Notes: generated from the letters alone by a model not told the origin. A DNA stretch of 64,000 bases from Candidatus Zixiibacteriota bacterium (GCA_023138975.1 JAGLON010000058.1:1-64000), one strand, 5' to 3'. Numbered from the stretch's first letter, positions 43,777 to 53,774 are shown. Made by a program: numbers and translations.

Positions 43777-46638
43777 GTGCCGAAAAAGACCCTTCCGATT
43801 TTTATCATAATCCTCATGGTGGTGTCATTCAGTTCCTGTACCTCTATCTATTTCAATACGTTCCATAATATCCGAAAAAACTTTAACACCGCCGAAAAAT
43901 CACGAAAGAAAGATGGTCGGGATAAGGCCAGAGGCGCTGAAACCAAGCAGTACTCAGACGCTATTACCAAGTCAGCCCGGATTCTTGAACGGCATCCTAC
44001 TTCAAGCTGGATTGATGACGCATTGTATATTATAGGTGCTTCGTATTATTATCTTGGTGATTATAGCAAGTCCGCTCGAAAGTTCAAGGAGTTACTGGCC
44101 AACTATCCCGAATCGGAATTTGTATCGAGGTCACGGTTATTGTTGGCTAAATCAAAACTACAGCTGCGCAAAGAAACCGAGGCAATAGTTCTATTTGAGG
44201 AGATTTTTGATAAAGCATCGGAGAAATCAGAAAAGGCCGAGGCTGCCCGCTCTCTGGGTGAGTATTATTTTGAGAGCCAGAATTACGAGCTTGCTAATCG
44301 GTACTTTCTTTCGCTCATTGATTCTCTTGGTGAGTCTCATGAGAAGCTCCGGGCTTATACTTATATCGCTGACGGCTACTTTGAGAAGTTCAATTACAAG
44401 GGTGCCAAAGAAAACTATCAAAATGCTCTCGGAGAAAGCCCGGATACTCTGCAAACCTACTCCATTGAGTTTCGCATGGTTGAATGCGAATATTTCTTGT
44501 TTAATATCGAAGGGGGGTTGGAGCGGCTGGAGAAACTGGCTGACAATGAGCTCTATTATGATTCCCTCGCGCCCATTCGGCTAAAAATGGCGGAAGGATA
44601 TGATTGGGAAGGTGATGTTGAATCAGCCATTAGTACCTATGAGCAGCTGACGGTTGAAAACGAAAGATCAGAAGCTGCGGCCATAGCGTATTATGAGCTG
44701 GCTCTGATATATCAGTATGACTTTGAGGACTTGACTAAAGCTCTGGCTTACTACGTGAAAGCTCGTGATGAAAGGCGGCGATCATCTATTTATGCGGATG
44801 CGGTCAAACACGCGTCGCGATTGACTCTGCTGGAACAGTATTCACATTCGGGTGAAACAGAGCTTGAGGCCGACTCAACGGGAAAGTTAGATTTAGAACA
44901 GATGAACGAAGTCAGTGAGAACCAATTTTTACTGGGTGAATTGTTTTATTTTGATCTGGATAAACCCGATTCAGCCCTACATGCCTTTCAAGTGATTATT
45001 GACAAATTCCAACAAACTGGGTTTGCTCCCAAAGCTCTAATGTCCATGGCCTATATCCACAAGAATGAATATGCAGATACAAGCGCTAGTGATAGTCTAA
45101 TGAGACAAGTGTTGAAAGATTACGCTCATTATGATGAGGCCGAACAAGTTCTAAATACTCTCGGCCTATCGGGAACAGTTGCTGATACCGGATATGCTGC
45201 GCTGGTCTTTAAGAAAGCCGAAGATTTTTTAGAGAGATATCAGAATCTTGAAAGGGAGTGGTACTTTCCGTTTGAGCTTAGAATTGAAGCGCCGATTGAT
45301 ACCACTACTATTACGATAGACTCTACGGCAAGTGACTCTACGGATGGCACTATAATAGCGGATACTTCAGGAAATACGACGCTTCCTCCGGACCTTGTCG
45401 AGGTTCAATCGGTCTTCGTTCCAGATGTATTACCAATCGGGGCGGCGCAACCAATTGGAGACATGAGTTTAAGCGATATCATGAACCAAAACTCAGGATT
45501 AGATCCTGAGGGGATAATGAAGTCCGATGATACATCACAGGCTTCGGTTGATGCTCACCAAACCAGAATCGATCGGAGTGATGAGGATGCAATAGATACG
45601 CCGTCGTTTGAAGATACTACTTCCGGCTCAATCCGGTTGTCCGATTTAATCAGCGGTAAAAATGTGCCTGATCTGGATAGCCTCACAAGCGATACTGTCG
45701 GCAAAGGAATTGTCATTGATTCTCTTCCACCCGGATTGTCTGAGGAGATGCTCGACGCATTTGCGCTGCCGCCCGAAGATTCACTGGCTCACATTGATTC
45801 GCTCATGGGAGAAACTGCTGATACTCTTGCTTCGATTGATTCTCTTGGCACCCTGATTGAAATAGCTATTGATTCCGGTGATACGGCTGAACTGGCGATC
45901 GATCCCGATATTCCGCTGGATACTGTACCCCGAAATGAAGAATATTACGCGGCACTGGAGTTGATTGATTCCGCGCGTTACTATTATCAATATGTAATAG
46001 ACAGCTTCCCCTTTTCCGACTACAGCATTCAGGCCCGTTACCTAGTGCTCTGGACCTATGATAAGTATTTTGCTCCCGGTGATTCACTACTCATTGATCT
46101 GTACACAAGCTTCGTCGATTCATTTCCGGAGAGCCCATATACGGATTATATTTCCGATGAATACAAAATTCGTCCCAGAAGAATTCAGCCGAAAAAAAGC
46201 GACCAGCCGGAGTCAGGTGAAACAAGTGATGAAGAGGAGTACGAGGAAGGCGAAGACGAGTTGACAGGTGAAGAAGGTTATGATAGCGAGGATTCTCAAG
46301 AGACCAAGAAGAATAGATTTATTACTGATGAAGACGGTAATGATTTAAAAAAGGCGAACGAGTACTTTGTCGTTGAGAATCAACGATTTGAATATCCACT
46401 CGAAGCAGTTGCTTATAGGATTGAACCTTTACTTTATTTTCAAATCAGAATAGATTTTAAGGGTGAAGTTATAGAGGTTCTGTTAATGAATGAAACAGAA
46501 TCTCCGGAATTAAACCAGAGAATTATAGAAACGATCAAAAACACTATATTCGATGCGGGACGAATTCCGGCCATTCTTTATGAGCAATGGTTTTATTACA
46601 CAAAGCAAATCACCATTCCCCCAAAGTATAAACAATGA
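43777..46638 (+). CDS. Large TPR outer-membrane-type lipoprotein with acidic linker and TonB-C-like domain
   Basis: A lipobox (V-S-F-S-S-C21) anchors the protein. Residues of about 50-480 are tetratricopeptide-like repeats (L-L-A-N-Y-P-E-S-E-F type), resembling BamD and YbgF-like tandem repeats. A long Asp/Ser/Thr-rich low-complexity linker follows, then an acidic Glu-rich patch. The C-terminal 85 residues look like a TonB C-terminal domain (F-K-G-E-V-I-E-V-L-L-M-N-E, then N-Q-R-I-I-E-T-I-K and a final beta strand). The TPR/TonB-C combination suggests an outer-membrane assembly or envelope role. The start is GTG with a GAGG site, and its stop overlaps pyrK. Confidence 0.78.
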   Translation: MPKKTLPIFIIILMVVSFSSCTSIYFNTFHNIRKNFNTAEKSRKKDGRDKARGAETKQYSDAITKSARILERHPTSSWIDDALYIIGASYYYLGDYSKSARKFKELLANYPESEFVSRSRLLLAKSKLQLRKETEAIVLFEEIFDKASEKSEKAEAARSLGEYYFESQNYELANRYFLSLIDSLGESHEKLRAYTYIADGYFEKFNYKGAKENYQNALGESPDTLQTYSIEFRMVECEYFLFNIEGGLERLEKLADNELYYDSLAPIRLKMAEGYDWEGDVESAISTYEQLTVENERSEAAAIAYYELALIYQYDFEDLTKALAYYVKARDERRRSSIYADAVKHASRLTLLEQYSHSGETELEADSTGKLDLEQMNEVSENQFLLGELFYFDLDKPDSALHAFQVIIDKFQQTGFAPKALMSMAYIHKNEYADTSASDSLMRQVLKDYAHYDEAEQVLNTLGLSGTVADTGYAALVFKKAEDFLERYQNLEREWYFPFELRIEAPIDTTTITIDSTASDSTDGTIIADTSGNTTLPPDLVEVQSVFVPDVLPIGAAQPIGDMSLSDIMNQNSGLDPEGIMKSDDTSQASVDAHQTRIDRSDEDAIDTPSFEDTTSGSIRLSDLISGKNVPDLDSLTSDTVGKGIVIDSLPPGLSEEMLDAFALPPEDSLAHIDSLMGETADTLASIDSLGTLIEIAIDSGDTAELAIDPDIPLDTVPRNEEYYAALELIDSARYYYQYVIDSFPFSDYSIQARYLVLWTYDKYFAPGDSLLIDLYTSFVDSFPESPYTDYISDEYKIRPRRIQPKKSDQPESGETSDEEEYEEGEDELTGEEGYDSEDSQETKKNRFITDEDGNDLKKANEYFVVENQRFEYPLEAVAYRIEPLLYFQIRIDFKGEVIEVLLMNETESPELNQRIIETIKNTIFDAGRIPAILYEQWFYYTKQITIPPKYKQ

Positions 46639-47441
46639 GAAAAACCATACCGCAACAATGTGAAGTTACCTATAACCGCCGTTTGGATAAGGCTGGTTTA
46701 TACTATCGGCTGAGCGTTCAAGGGTTTAAATCCCCTCGAAAAATATATCCGGGACAATTTATCCATGTGAAAGTTTCCAAAAGTCTGGATCCTTTTTTCC
46801 GGAGAGCTTTTTCTATAGCGGACTATTCCAGTGACGGTACTCTTGATATAATCTATAAAATCGTCGGAAAGGGCACCTCGATTTTAAGAACATTGAAAAA
46901 AGGTGATAGCCTTGATATTATCGGTCCGCTCGGAAATAATTTTTCCCGACCGGCTAAAAGTAAAACAATAATCCTTGCGGCCGGCGGTGTTGGATTGCCT
47001 CCTCTTTTATATTTCAGCCGATATTTAATCGAGAAAAAACATCCGGCTGAGAAGATACTGTTTTTCTATGGCGGTCGCTCAAAAGATGATTTGATAGAAA
47101 AAACAGCGATTAAAAAGATGAAAACCAAGTTTTATCCGAGCACCGATGACGGCTCATTTGGCTTCCACGGGTTGATTACCGCTGCCATTCAGGAACAGTT
47201 AGCGAATTTAGATTTGAAAAACACGATTATCTACGGATGCGGACCGGAACCAATGCTTAACGCCCTGCAAAATCTGGCCATGAAATATAGTATAAATGGC
47301 GAGATATCACTTGAAGCGCCTATGCCGTGCGGAGTGGGAGTCTGTTTGGGATGTGTAAAGCCTAAGATGTCAGACCCTTCTAAATATGTCCGGGTTTGCT
47401 ATGATGGACCGATATTTAAGATTGGTGAGGTGCAGCTTTGA
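46635..47441 (+). CDS. pyrK: Dihydroorotate dehydrogenase electron-transfer subunit PyrK
   Basis: PyrK passes electrons from PyrD to NAD through FAD and a 2Fe-2S centre. The FAD motif R-A-F-S-I-A and the NAD-side G-P-L-G-N-N-F and A-G-G-V-G-L-P-P are present. The 2Fe-2S Cys set is C-G-V-G-V-C-L-G-C, followed by V-C-Y-D-G. The start overlaps the TPR lipoprotein stop by 4 bp and the stop overlaps pyrD, making pyrK-pyrD-pyrF a pyrimidine run. Confidence 0.94.
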   Translation: MRKTIPQQCEVTYNRRLDKAGLYYRLSVQGFKSPRKIYPGQFIHVKVSKSLDPFFRRAFSIADYSSDGTLDIIYKIVGKGTSILRTLKKGDSLDIIGPLGNNFSRPAKSKTIILAAGGVGLPPLLYFSRYLIEKKHPAEKILFFYGGRSKDDLIEKTAIKKMKTKFYPSTDDGSFGFHGLITAAIQEQLANLDLKNTIIYGCGPEPMLNALQNLAMKYSINGEISLEAPMPCGVGVCLGCVKPKMSDPSKYVRVCYDGPIFKIGEVQL

Positions 47442-48352
47442 AACCGAATCTACAGTTCGAAATCGGCGGAGTGAGCTTTAAAAATCCAGTGATGACAGCC
47501 TCGGGTACATTTGGGTACGGAGAGGAATTTGAGAAAATCATTGACCTGGATACTCTCGGCGGAATAGTGACCAAATCAATTACGCTGAAAGAGAGGCCCG
47601 GTCATCCTTCACCTCGTACCTATGAGACATCGGCAGGAATGCTCAATGCCATCGGTTTGGCCAATGTGGGCATTGAACGTTTTATCGATGAGAAAATTCC
47701 GTTCTTGAAAAAGCTGAAGACCGTCATTATTGTCAACGTTGCCGGGTCCACTATGGCAGAGTATGTAGAAGTTTGCCGTCTCTTGGAAAAAGCCGGCGGG
47801 TTCGCTATGATTGAGCTGAATGTGTCCTGCCCCAATGTTGATAAAGGCGGAATGGAATTTGGTACTGACCCGGAATCAATGATCAAATTAATTACGGCTG
47901 TTCGCGAAGTTACTACCAAACCGATAATAGTGAAACTATCTCCCAATGTGACCTCAATCGTATCCATGGCTCAAGCCGCCAAAGACGGCGGGGCTGTGGC
48001 TGTTTCAATGATAAATACGCTGGTTGGTATGGCGGTCGATATTGAGACTTGGAAACCGGGATTGACCAATATCACCGGGGGACTATCCGGACCGGCGATA
48101 AAACCGGTTGCCATCGCGATGGTTCATAAGGTTTTTCGAGCCGTTGACATTCCAATTATCGGTATCGGTGGTATTTCCAATTGGAGAGATGCTGTGGAAT
48201 ACCATCTTGTCGGGGCGAGGGGACTTCAGGTGGGAACCGCGAATTTCATTGATCCTGATGCAAGTATGAAAATTATAAAAGGTATCTCCGGGTATATGAA
48301 AAACCAGAAAATATCTTCATTGTATGACCTCATCGGAAAGGTCCGGTTGTAA
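47438..48352 (+). CDS. pyrD: Dihydroorotate dehydrogenase, class 1B catalytic subunit
   Basis: The enzyme oxidises dihydroorotate with FMN. N-P-V-M-T-A-S-G-T-F-G-Y-G, the N-V-S-C-P-N loop with the class 1 Cys base, and I-G-I-G-G-I-S-N-W are typical. The PyrK partner marks it as the NAD-linked 1B type. The TTG start overlaps the pyrK TGA. It is followed almost at once by pyrF. Confidence 0.95.
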   Translation: MKPNLQFEIGGVSFKNPVMTASGTFGYGEEFEKIIDLDTLGGIVTKSITLKERPGHPSPRTYETSAGMLNAIGLANVGIERFIDEKIPFLKKLKTVIIVNVAGSTMAEYVEVCRLLEKAGGFAMIELNVSCPNVDKGGMEFGTDPESMIKLITAVREVTTKPIIVKLSPNVTSIVSMAQAAKDGGAVAVSMINTLVGMAVDIETWKPGLTNITGGLSGPAIKPVAIAMVHKVFRAVDIPIIGIGGISNWRDAVEYHLVGARGLQVGTANFIDPDASMKIIKGISGYMKNQKISSLYDLIGKVRL

Positions 48353-48353
48353 T

Positions 48354-49160
48354 ATGAGTGCGTTAAAAAAACTTACTGATAATATTTCAAAGAAAAAATC
48401 AATGCTTTGTGTTGGACTGGATATTGACCCGAAGAAGCTGCCGCAGGGTTGTGAGGATAGTATCAAAGGACTGTGCCGTTTTGTCCTTGATATTGTTGAA
48501 GCCACATCGGATATTGTCGCCGCCTATAAACCAAATATGGCATTTTACGAAGCTCTCGGTCCTGAAGGCCTATCTTTGCTAAAGCTAATCACCAGCCGGA
48601 TACCTGATGATACGACCCTGATTCTTGACGGTAAACGTGGTGATATTGGGAATACCGGAGATTTTTATGCCAAAACGTGTTACGAGATTTATAATGCTGA
48701 CTGGGTCACCGTTAATCCGTATATGGGGTACGATTCCATTAAACCTTTTTTAAAATATAAAGATAATGGTGTCTTCGTCCTCTGCCTGACCTCCAATGCC
48801 GGCGCCCGTGATTTTCAGCGCCTGGAAATTGACGGCGATCCGCTCTATAAACATGTTGCTGAAAAAACCAATTCGTGGAATAAAGATAATAATTGCGGTT
48901 TAGTGGTAGGAGCCACTTACCCCGAGCAATTGGCGGAAATTCGAGGTGTCGCAGATGGAATGCCATTGTTAATTCCAGGTGTTGGCGCTCAGGGAGGCGA
49001 TTTGGAGAAGTCGGTCATGGGCGGAACCGCGAGCTTTTCAAGACCGGCTATTATCAATGTCTCACGCTCGGTACTATACGCCTCGGATAAAGAAGATTAT
49101 GCCGCCGCTTCCCGCCGCATCGTTGAAAATTTAAACCGTGAAATAAATGAATTTCGTTAA
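48354..49160 (+). CDS. pyrF: Orotidine 5'-phosphate decarboxylase (group 2)
   Basis: It converts OMP to UMP. The catalytic segment D-G-K-R-G-D-I-G-N-T carries the conserved Asp/Lys set. G-L-D-I-D-P-K-K-L-P and the C-terminal P-G-V-G-A-Q-G-G fit the second pyrF subfamily. I choose ATG 48354 (269 aa), one base past the pyrD TAA with AAAGG upstream. The longer frame from 48324 overlaps pyrD by 29 bp. Confidence 0.95.
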   Translation: MSALKKLTDNISKKKSMLCVGLDIDPKKLPQGCEDSIKGLCRFVLDIVEATSDIVAAYKPNMAFYEALGPEGLSLLKLITSRIPDDTTLILDGKRGDIGNTGDFYAKTCYEIYNADWVTVNPYMGYDSIKPFLKYKDNGVFVLCLTSNAGARDFQRLEIDGDPLYKHVAEKTNSWNKDNNCGLVVGATYPEQLAEIRGVADGMPLLIPGVGAQGGDLEKSVMGGTASFSRPAIINVSRSVLYASDKEDYAAASRRIVENLNREINEFR

Positions 49161-49192
49161 TAGTTTTGTGTAGGTATTAAAATAGCAATTTA

Positions 49193-49648
49193 CTAAAAAG
49201 GCCGGGCCATCAAAGATGAAGTTGTTTCAATCCAATCTTGATTTGTCTCTGTCGTGCTTATAGATGCAATGTACTTATAGGCTTCGCTTTTTGTCCGGAA
49301 AATATTCGGGTTCCTCTCAAGATGTTCTTCATAAGCGCGCTTCAGAGTAATTCTGGTAATCTGATAACCGTATCGGGCAATCCCATCTTTGTGCAGGTAT
49401 TTTTTTGTCAAAATATCAACTAATTCAGCGTAGGTGCCGGCCAAATCAGGCTCTATAATAAAATTTGAAATATCTACAACAATATGAAGCTCGCCATATT
49501 GTTTGATAGTGTCCAAATATTCAGTGACGTGACTAAAATATTGGCGTAATTCCGAGTCATTAGAGATATGGAAGTCATTCTGGTAAGATATATGTATAAT
49601 CTTAGTATGACGATCAAAAGTAAAATCGGCCGATGCTTGGTCACACAT
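49193..49648 (-). CDS. Unknown-function protein, paralogue A of a tandem family
   Basis: The 151-residue protein has a beta/alpha N-terminal half (I-I-H-I-S, then H-I-V-V-D-I-S-N-F) and the family block G-I-A-R-Y-G-Y-Q-I-T-R-I-T, followed by P-N-I-F-R-T-K-S-E-A-Y-K-Y-I. The same block recurs in the two genes upstream. The layout loosely recalls STAS/SpoIIAA-like folds, but I cannot assign it. No signal peptide is visible. It is convergent with pyrF and separated from the middle copy by 165 bp. Confidence 0.72.
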   Translation of the reverse strand: MCDQASADFTFDRHTKIIHISYQNDFHISNDSELRQYFSHVTEYLDTIKQYGELHIVVDISNFIIEPDLAGTYAELVDILTKKYLHKDGIARYGYQITRITLKRAYEEHLERNPNIFRTKSEAYKYIASISTTETNQDWIETTSSLMARPF

Positions 49649-49813
49649 TTGTCATAACCTCAAGATTTAAAACAAATAGTAATAATGTTATTATCGGAGA
49701 TTCTTTAGATAACTTAATGAATATAGAGTACTTATGAGGTTTTAGAAGGATAATGTTCAAGTGACTATTTTGGAAGATTCATTCTCGGTTTTACTTTGCT
49801 CGCGCATTAATCC

Positions 49814-50200
49814 TTAGATATAGGCAAACGCTTCTTGGCGGGTACTGAATAAATTAGGATTGGTGTGAAGAAATTCTCGATATCCACGCAGTAATGCGAC
49901 CCGGCTTAATTCAAATCCATATCTCGCAATCCCATCAGGGTAGAAGTATTTTTCCGCTATTCCGCGCGATTCTTCGACACAAAATTCAGCCAAAATAGGA
50001 TCGACTCTGATTTTTGCCAAATCTGTGATAAAATACAACGGCTTTTTACTATACTTGTCCAATTCGGAACAAATCCATTTGTAAAAAAGGGTTGCATCAT
50101 TTTGAGTTTCTATAAAAACTTTTTCACTGGCAGTTAAATGAGCTATTTGGGATGTGTATCAAATTCTAAAATCAAGTTTTAAAGCTATGACATCTTTGAT
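49814..50200 (-). pseudogene. Decayed middle paralogue of the tandem family, in-frame TGA
   Basis: The frame ending at 49814 contains G-I-A-R-Y-G-F-E-L-S-R-V and P-N-L-F-S-T-R-Q-E-A-F-A-Y-I, matching both neighbours. Only a TTG at 50062 can start it as a standard ORF (82 aa). Yet homologous residues continue upstream: I-A-H-L-T matches I-I-H-I-S and I-I-H-I-T of the neighbours. The run is broken by TGA at 50159-50161, beyond which L-D-F-R-I still aligns. No good start lies upstream, so the copy looks like a pseudogene. Use of the internal TTG for a short protein is the alternative. Confidence 0.6.
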
Positions 50201-50257
50201 TCAATCTTAAAGTAAATAAAAATAATGAGTATAAGAGCTCATTCATTCCTGTCTTAC

Positions 50258-50683
50258 TTATGACTTCATTTCCAAGGAATTTCTCTCAATTATAGTATAG
50301 ATATAATCAAATGCTTCCTTCTTAGAATGGAACAAGGGCGGCGATTCATCAGACATATGGTCGCTTATTCTCATTGCTGTAATACGGGTAATACTATGTC
50401 CGTAACGGGCATACCCGCCTCGATAAATAGATTTCGACAGCATAGCATAGAGTTCTTCGGCGTATTCGTCGATGTTTTCCAACTGAATAATGATTTTATT
50501 GTAATCGGCGATTATGTATCCCTTTTTCTCACCCAGCTTCTCGAGTACCAGATCTTTGAAGGCATATAGGATATCAAAACACTCTTCTTTGCTTTTGCCG
50601 ACAAGCTTATTTTTTGTCGTAATATGAATAATATGAGTATCTTCAAAATACTCTACGACAAGATCATCAATATTTATACCCAT
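50258..50683 (-). CDS. Unknown-function protein, paralogue C of the tandem family
   Basis: The 141-residue protein opens with F-E-D-T-H-I-I-H-I-T and later has G-G-Y-A-R-Y-G-H-S-I-T-R-I-T, then P-L-F-H-S-K-K-E-A-F-D-Y-I. These are the same landmarks in the same order as paralogue A. The ATG at 50683 follows a GGATCC-type G-rich stretch. No known family is recognised. It lies between recA and the decayed copy. Confidence 0.72.
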   Translation of the reverse strand: MGINIDDLVVEYFEDTHIIHITTKNKLVGKSKEECFDILYAFKDLVLEKLGEKKGYIIADYNKIIIQLENIDEYAEELYAMLSKSIYRGGYARYGHSITRITAMRISDHMSDESPPLFHSKKEAFDYIYTIIERNSLEMKS

Positions 50684-50767
50684 TTGGATCCCTCAATATT
50701 TTGTCTCTGTTTCTATGTTATCGGACAAATATTGAGTTTTCTGAATAGTGTTAATATGTGTAAGGAA

Positions 50768-50793
50768 ACCGCCATTCCGAATGAAATGGCGGT
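50768..50793 (-). terminator. Stem-loop downstream of recA
   Basis: ACCGCCATT pairs with AATGGCGGT around an eight-base loop, 23 bp past the recA stop on the minus strand. The T run after it is short. Confidence 0.55.
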
Positions 50794-50815
50794 CATTGTA
50801 AAAAAACATCTGATT

Positions 50816-51859
50816 CTAAGACGTAACTTCTTCAGTCGCTTTCTTTTCGGCGGGTGCTTCGATTAAACCCAGTTTAACTCGAATGTCGGTTTCAATTTTT
50901 TCCATGAGATCCGGGTTTTCTTTCAGGAATTGCTTAACCCGCTCGCGGCCTTGCCCCAGTCTATCCGAACCATAGGAGAACCATGAACCGGATTTATTGA
51001 CGATCTCTTCATTAACACCGATATCGAGAAGCTCACCGATACGGGATATACCTAAACCGAAAGTTATATCGAACTCTGCTTCGCGGAATGGCGCAGCGAC
51101 CTTATTCTTAACTACGCGTACTCTAGTCCGGTTGCCGACAACTTGATCGCCATCCTTGATTGTGGCAATTTTACGAATATCAAGTCGAACCGATGAGTAG
51201 AATTTCAAAGCCCGTCCACCGGTAGTTGTTTCTGGGTTGCCGAACATAACACCGATTTTCATCCGAATCTGATTAATAAAAATAAGTACACAGTTGGATT
51301 TGGATATTACCCCGGTCAGTTTGCGCAGAGCCTGTGACATTAACCGAGCCTGCAGACCCATATGGGAATCTCCCATCTCACCTTCAATCTCAGCGCGAGG
51401 TACCAGAGCCGCTACTGAATCGACAACGATTATATCTATCGCGCCGGAACGGACTAAAGTTTCTACTATTTCCAGAGCCTGTTCGCCGGTATCCGGCTGA
51501 GAGATAAGGAGATTATCAAGATCAACTCCGAGCGCTCGGGAATAATTTGGGTCAACGGCATGTTCAGCGTCAATAAAGGCGGCTGTCCCGCCCGCTTTCT
51601 GAGCTTCGGCTATAGCATGTAAAGCCAGGGTTGTCTTACCGGATGATTCCGGACCGTATATCTCAACGACGCGTCCCCGGGGATAACCGCAGATGCCCAG
51701 GGCGATATCAAGCCCAAGTGAACCGGTGGGGATAATCTCAAATCCGGTGGCCACCTCATCGGAACCAAGCTTCATTATCGAGCCTTTACCGAATTGTTTC
51801 TCAATATGACTTACGGCAGCTTCAAGTGCCTTTTTCTTGTCTGGTTGTTGAATTGGCAT
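50816..51859 (-). CDS. recA: RecA recombinase
   Basis: It forms the strand-exchange filament and triggers SOS self-cleavage. Walker A is G-P-E-S-S-G-K-T-T, and the [14 protein letters not shown] and [14 protein letters not shown] segments are diagnostic. The length of 347 aa is normal and no intein is present. It ends a pgsA-pgpA-cinA-thpR-recA run. I saw no SOS-like operator beside it. Confidence 0.98.
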   Translation of the reverse strand: MPIQQPDKKKALEAAVSHIEKQFGKGSIMKLGSDEVATGFEIIPTGSLGLDIALGICGYPRGRVVEIYGPESSGKTTLALHAIAEAQKAGGTAAFIDAEHAVDPNYSRALGVDLDNLLISQPDTGEQALEIVETLVRSGAIDIIVVDSVAALVPRAEIEGEMGDSHMGLQARLMSQALRKLTGVISKSNCVLIFINQIRMKIGVMFGNPETTTGGRALKFYSSVRLDIRKIATIKDGDQVVGNRTRVRVVKNKVAAPFREAEFDITFGLGISRIGELLDIGVNEEIVNKSGSWFSYGSDRLGQGRERVKQFLKENPDLMEKIETDIRVKLGLIEAPAEKKATEEVTS

Positions 51860-51876
51860 ATTCTCACCCTATATGT

Positions 51877-52431
51877 TTAGAATAGTTTAAAATTTTCAAC
51901 GTTTTCATAAATCGGACCGCGGGAAGTTAATGTCGATTTTACTAATGCTATCCGATTCAATATAACCGGTTCAAGTGTAAAATTCAAGTTATCCAAATAA
52001 GACATTAAACCAGACATATCTCCCGGCTTTTTTACTCGCCCCAGAGTAATATGCGGAGAAAACTTCTTTTTGTCTTTTTCAATCCCGATCCCGGACAACT
52101 CGTGGTTAATACTTTGGGCTAATTGTGATATTTGGTCCCCATCCGAAATACCGGTCCAGATAACCCTGGGATTTCTTAGGCTGGGAAAACCGCCGCACCC
52201 TTCGACAGTAACCTCAAATGCTTTTGCATTTGCCAAAGCTATTTGTATTCCGCCGATTATTGCCGGCACTTGTTTCTCTTGAGTGTCGCCTAAGAATTTT
52301 AGAGTCAAATGAAGATTTTTTGCCTCAATCCATTTTATGCCATTAGCATATCCTTGTGCCCCCGAAATAAGCCTGCCTATAGCATCTTTTATTTTGTCAG
52401 GGAAATGTAATGCGATAAACAGTCTAAGCAT
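51877..52431 (-). CDS. thpR: RNA 2',3'-cyclic phosphodiesterase (LigT/ThpR, 2H family)
   Basis: The two catalytic H-x-T-x motifs are H-L-T-L-K-F-L-G and H-I-T-L-G-R-V, as in the 2H phosphoesterase superfamily. The length (184 aa) fits ThpR. The position between cinA and recA is a conserved neighbourhood in several bacteria. It opens 17 bp upstream of recA and is probably co-transcribed with it. Confidence 0.92.
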   Translation of the reverse strand: MLRLFIALHFPDKIKDAIGRLISGAQGYANGIKWIEAKNLHLTLKFLGDTQEKQVPAIIGGIQIALANAKAFEVTVEGCGGFPSLRNPRVIWTGISDGDQISQLAQSINHELSGIGIEKDKKKFSPHITLGRVKKPGDMSGLMSYLDNLNFTLEPVILNRIALVKSTLTSRGPIYENVENFKLF

Positions 52432-52514
52432 AAAATCGGTTGAGCCTCCGGATTCTTATTAGTATTCAATATAATACGAAAATAAAAATAGATGCGGTAT
52501 CACATTCTAATGGC

Positions 52515-53756
52515 TCAGGCGAGTCCTAATAATTCTTTACGAATAAAATTCAATGCCGCCGACACAGAACGCTCACGATTGATCTCACGATCAGTACCCA
52601 GTCTTAGTTTGCGGTGAGTTGAGCTTCTGGTGGTGGCTAAACCAAGAAATATGGTGCCTACTGGTTTCTCATCGGTACCGCCGGTGGGGCCGGCTATCCC
52701 GGTTACGGAAATTCCGACATCGGCTCCTGTCACCTTAATCACGCCCGCTGCCATCGCTTTCGCCGTTTCAGCTGAAACGGCTCCGAACCTATTGATTGTC
52801 TCCACAGGAACGCCCAGGCTGTTTGTTTTTACTTCATTGGAGTAAGCGATAATACCGCCGGCAAAATACCCGGAAGAACCCGAAGCTCTCGTGATTCGAC
52901 TTCCCAGCATACCTCCGGTACAGGATTCGGCGACAGCCAACGTTAACCCATTTTTCAATAGCAGTTCACCGACCACTTCTTCCAATTCTCGGTCGTCTTC
53001 GGTAAATATATATTTAGAAGCTGTACGGCGAATACCATTGACTAAAAGCTCAACTCCGGATTCCACTTCGGCTGTGATAGTACCGACACCTTTTATACAT
53101 AGATCTACGCCTCGATACGAAGGAAGGTAAGCCAGTGACACACCTTCGGCAAATTTAAGAGCAGGACGGATTTTTTCCGATAACGCAGCTTCGGATATTC
53201 CTATTGTTCGGATTTTATGTCGCTGGATTACTTTATTACCGAGCTTTGACTGCAAACGGGGAATAAGCTCATCATCTGTCATGGCTCGCATTTCATGAGG
53301 AACTCCGGGCATGGAACAGAAAACTTTTCCCCGTTCCTCAATTATTATTCCTAAGGCCGACCCGGTCTTATTTGGTAAAAACTTGGCTCCTTGAGGTAAA
53401 AGCGCCTGGTTTTGATTAACTGCAGGCATTTTTAGACCTCGCTCGCTGAACCGAAGCTGAAGTCTTTCTAATATATCTTCATGAAAGATAAGGTTACGTT
53501 TGAATACTTTGCAAATTGCGTTCTTGGTTATATCATCGTCGGTCGGTCCCAAGCCTCCGGTAGTGATGACGATATCGGCTCGACGCAGAGCCAGTGAAAT
53601 GGCCTCTATCATAAATTCCATGTTATCGCCGGTTGAGGTCATATACCGGACATCTATACCGGCTCCATCGAGACGATTACCCAAAAAAGCCGAGTTAGTG
53701 TCGATGCGGGAGCCGTATAATAACTCATCGCCGATAGTAATGATTTCTGCAATCAT
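52515..53756 (-). CDS. cinA: CinA: MoCF-like domain plus nicotinamide-nucleotide amidase domain
   Basis: The N-terminal domain has G-D-E-L-L-Y-G-S and the T-T-G-G-L-G-P-T-D-D-D-I motif of molybdopterin-binding CinA domains. The C-terminal domain (A-V-A-E-S-C-T-G-G-M-L-G and G-I-A-G-P-T-G-G-T) is the NMN amidase that recycles NAD breakdown products. The length is normal for the two-domain form. ATG 53756 opens M-I-A-E-I-I-T-I-G as in relatives; a GTG four codons earlier is possible. It sits between pgpA and thpR. Confidence 0.93.
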   Translation of the reverse strand: MIAEIITIGDELLYGSRIDTNSAFLGNRLDGAGIDVRYMTSTGDNMEFMIEAISLALRRADIVITTGGLGPTDDDITKNAICKVFKRNLIFHEDILERLQLRFSERGLKMPAVNQNQALLPQGAKFLPNKTGSALGIIIEERGKVFCSMPGVPHEMRAMTDDELIPRLQSKLGNKVIQRHKIRTIGISEAALSEKIRPALKFAEGVSLAYLPSYRGVDLCIKGVGTITAEVESGVELLVNGIRRTASKYIFTEDDRELEEVVGELLLKNGLTLAVAESCTGGMLGSRITRASGSSGYFAGGIIAYSNEVKTNSLGVPVETINRFGAVSAETAKAMAAGVIKVTGADVGISVTGIAGPTGGTDEKPVGTIFLGLATTRSSTHRKLRLGTDREINRERSVSAALNFIRKELLGLA

Positions 53757-53774
53757 ACCTAAGCCCACTAATTA

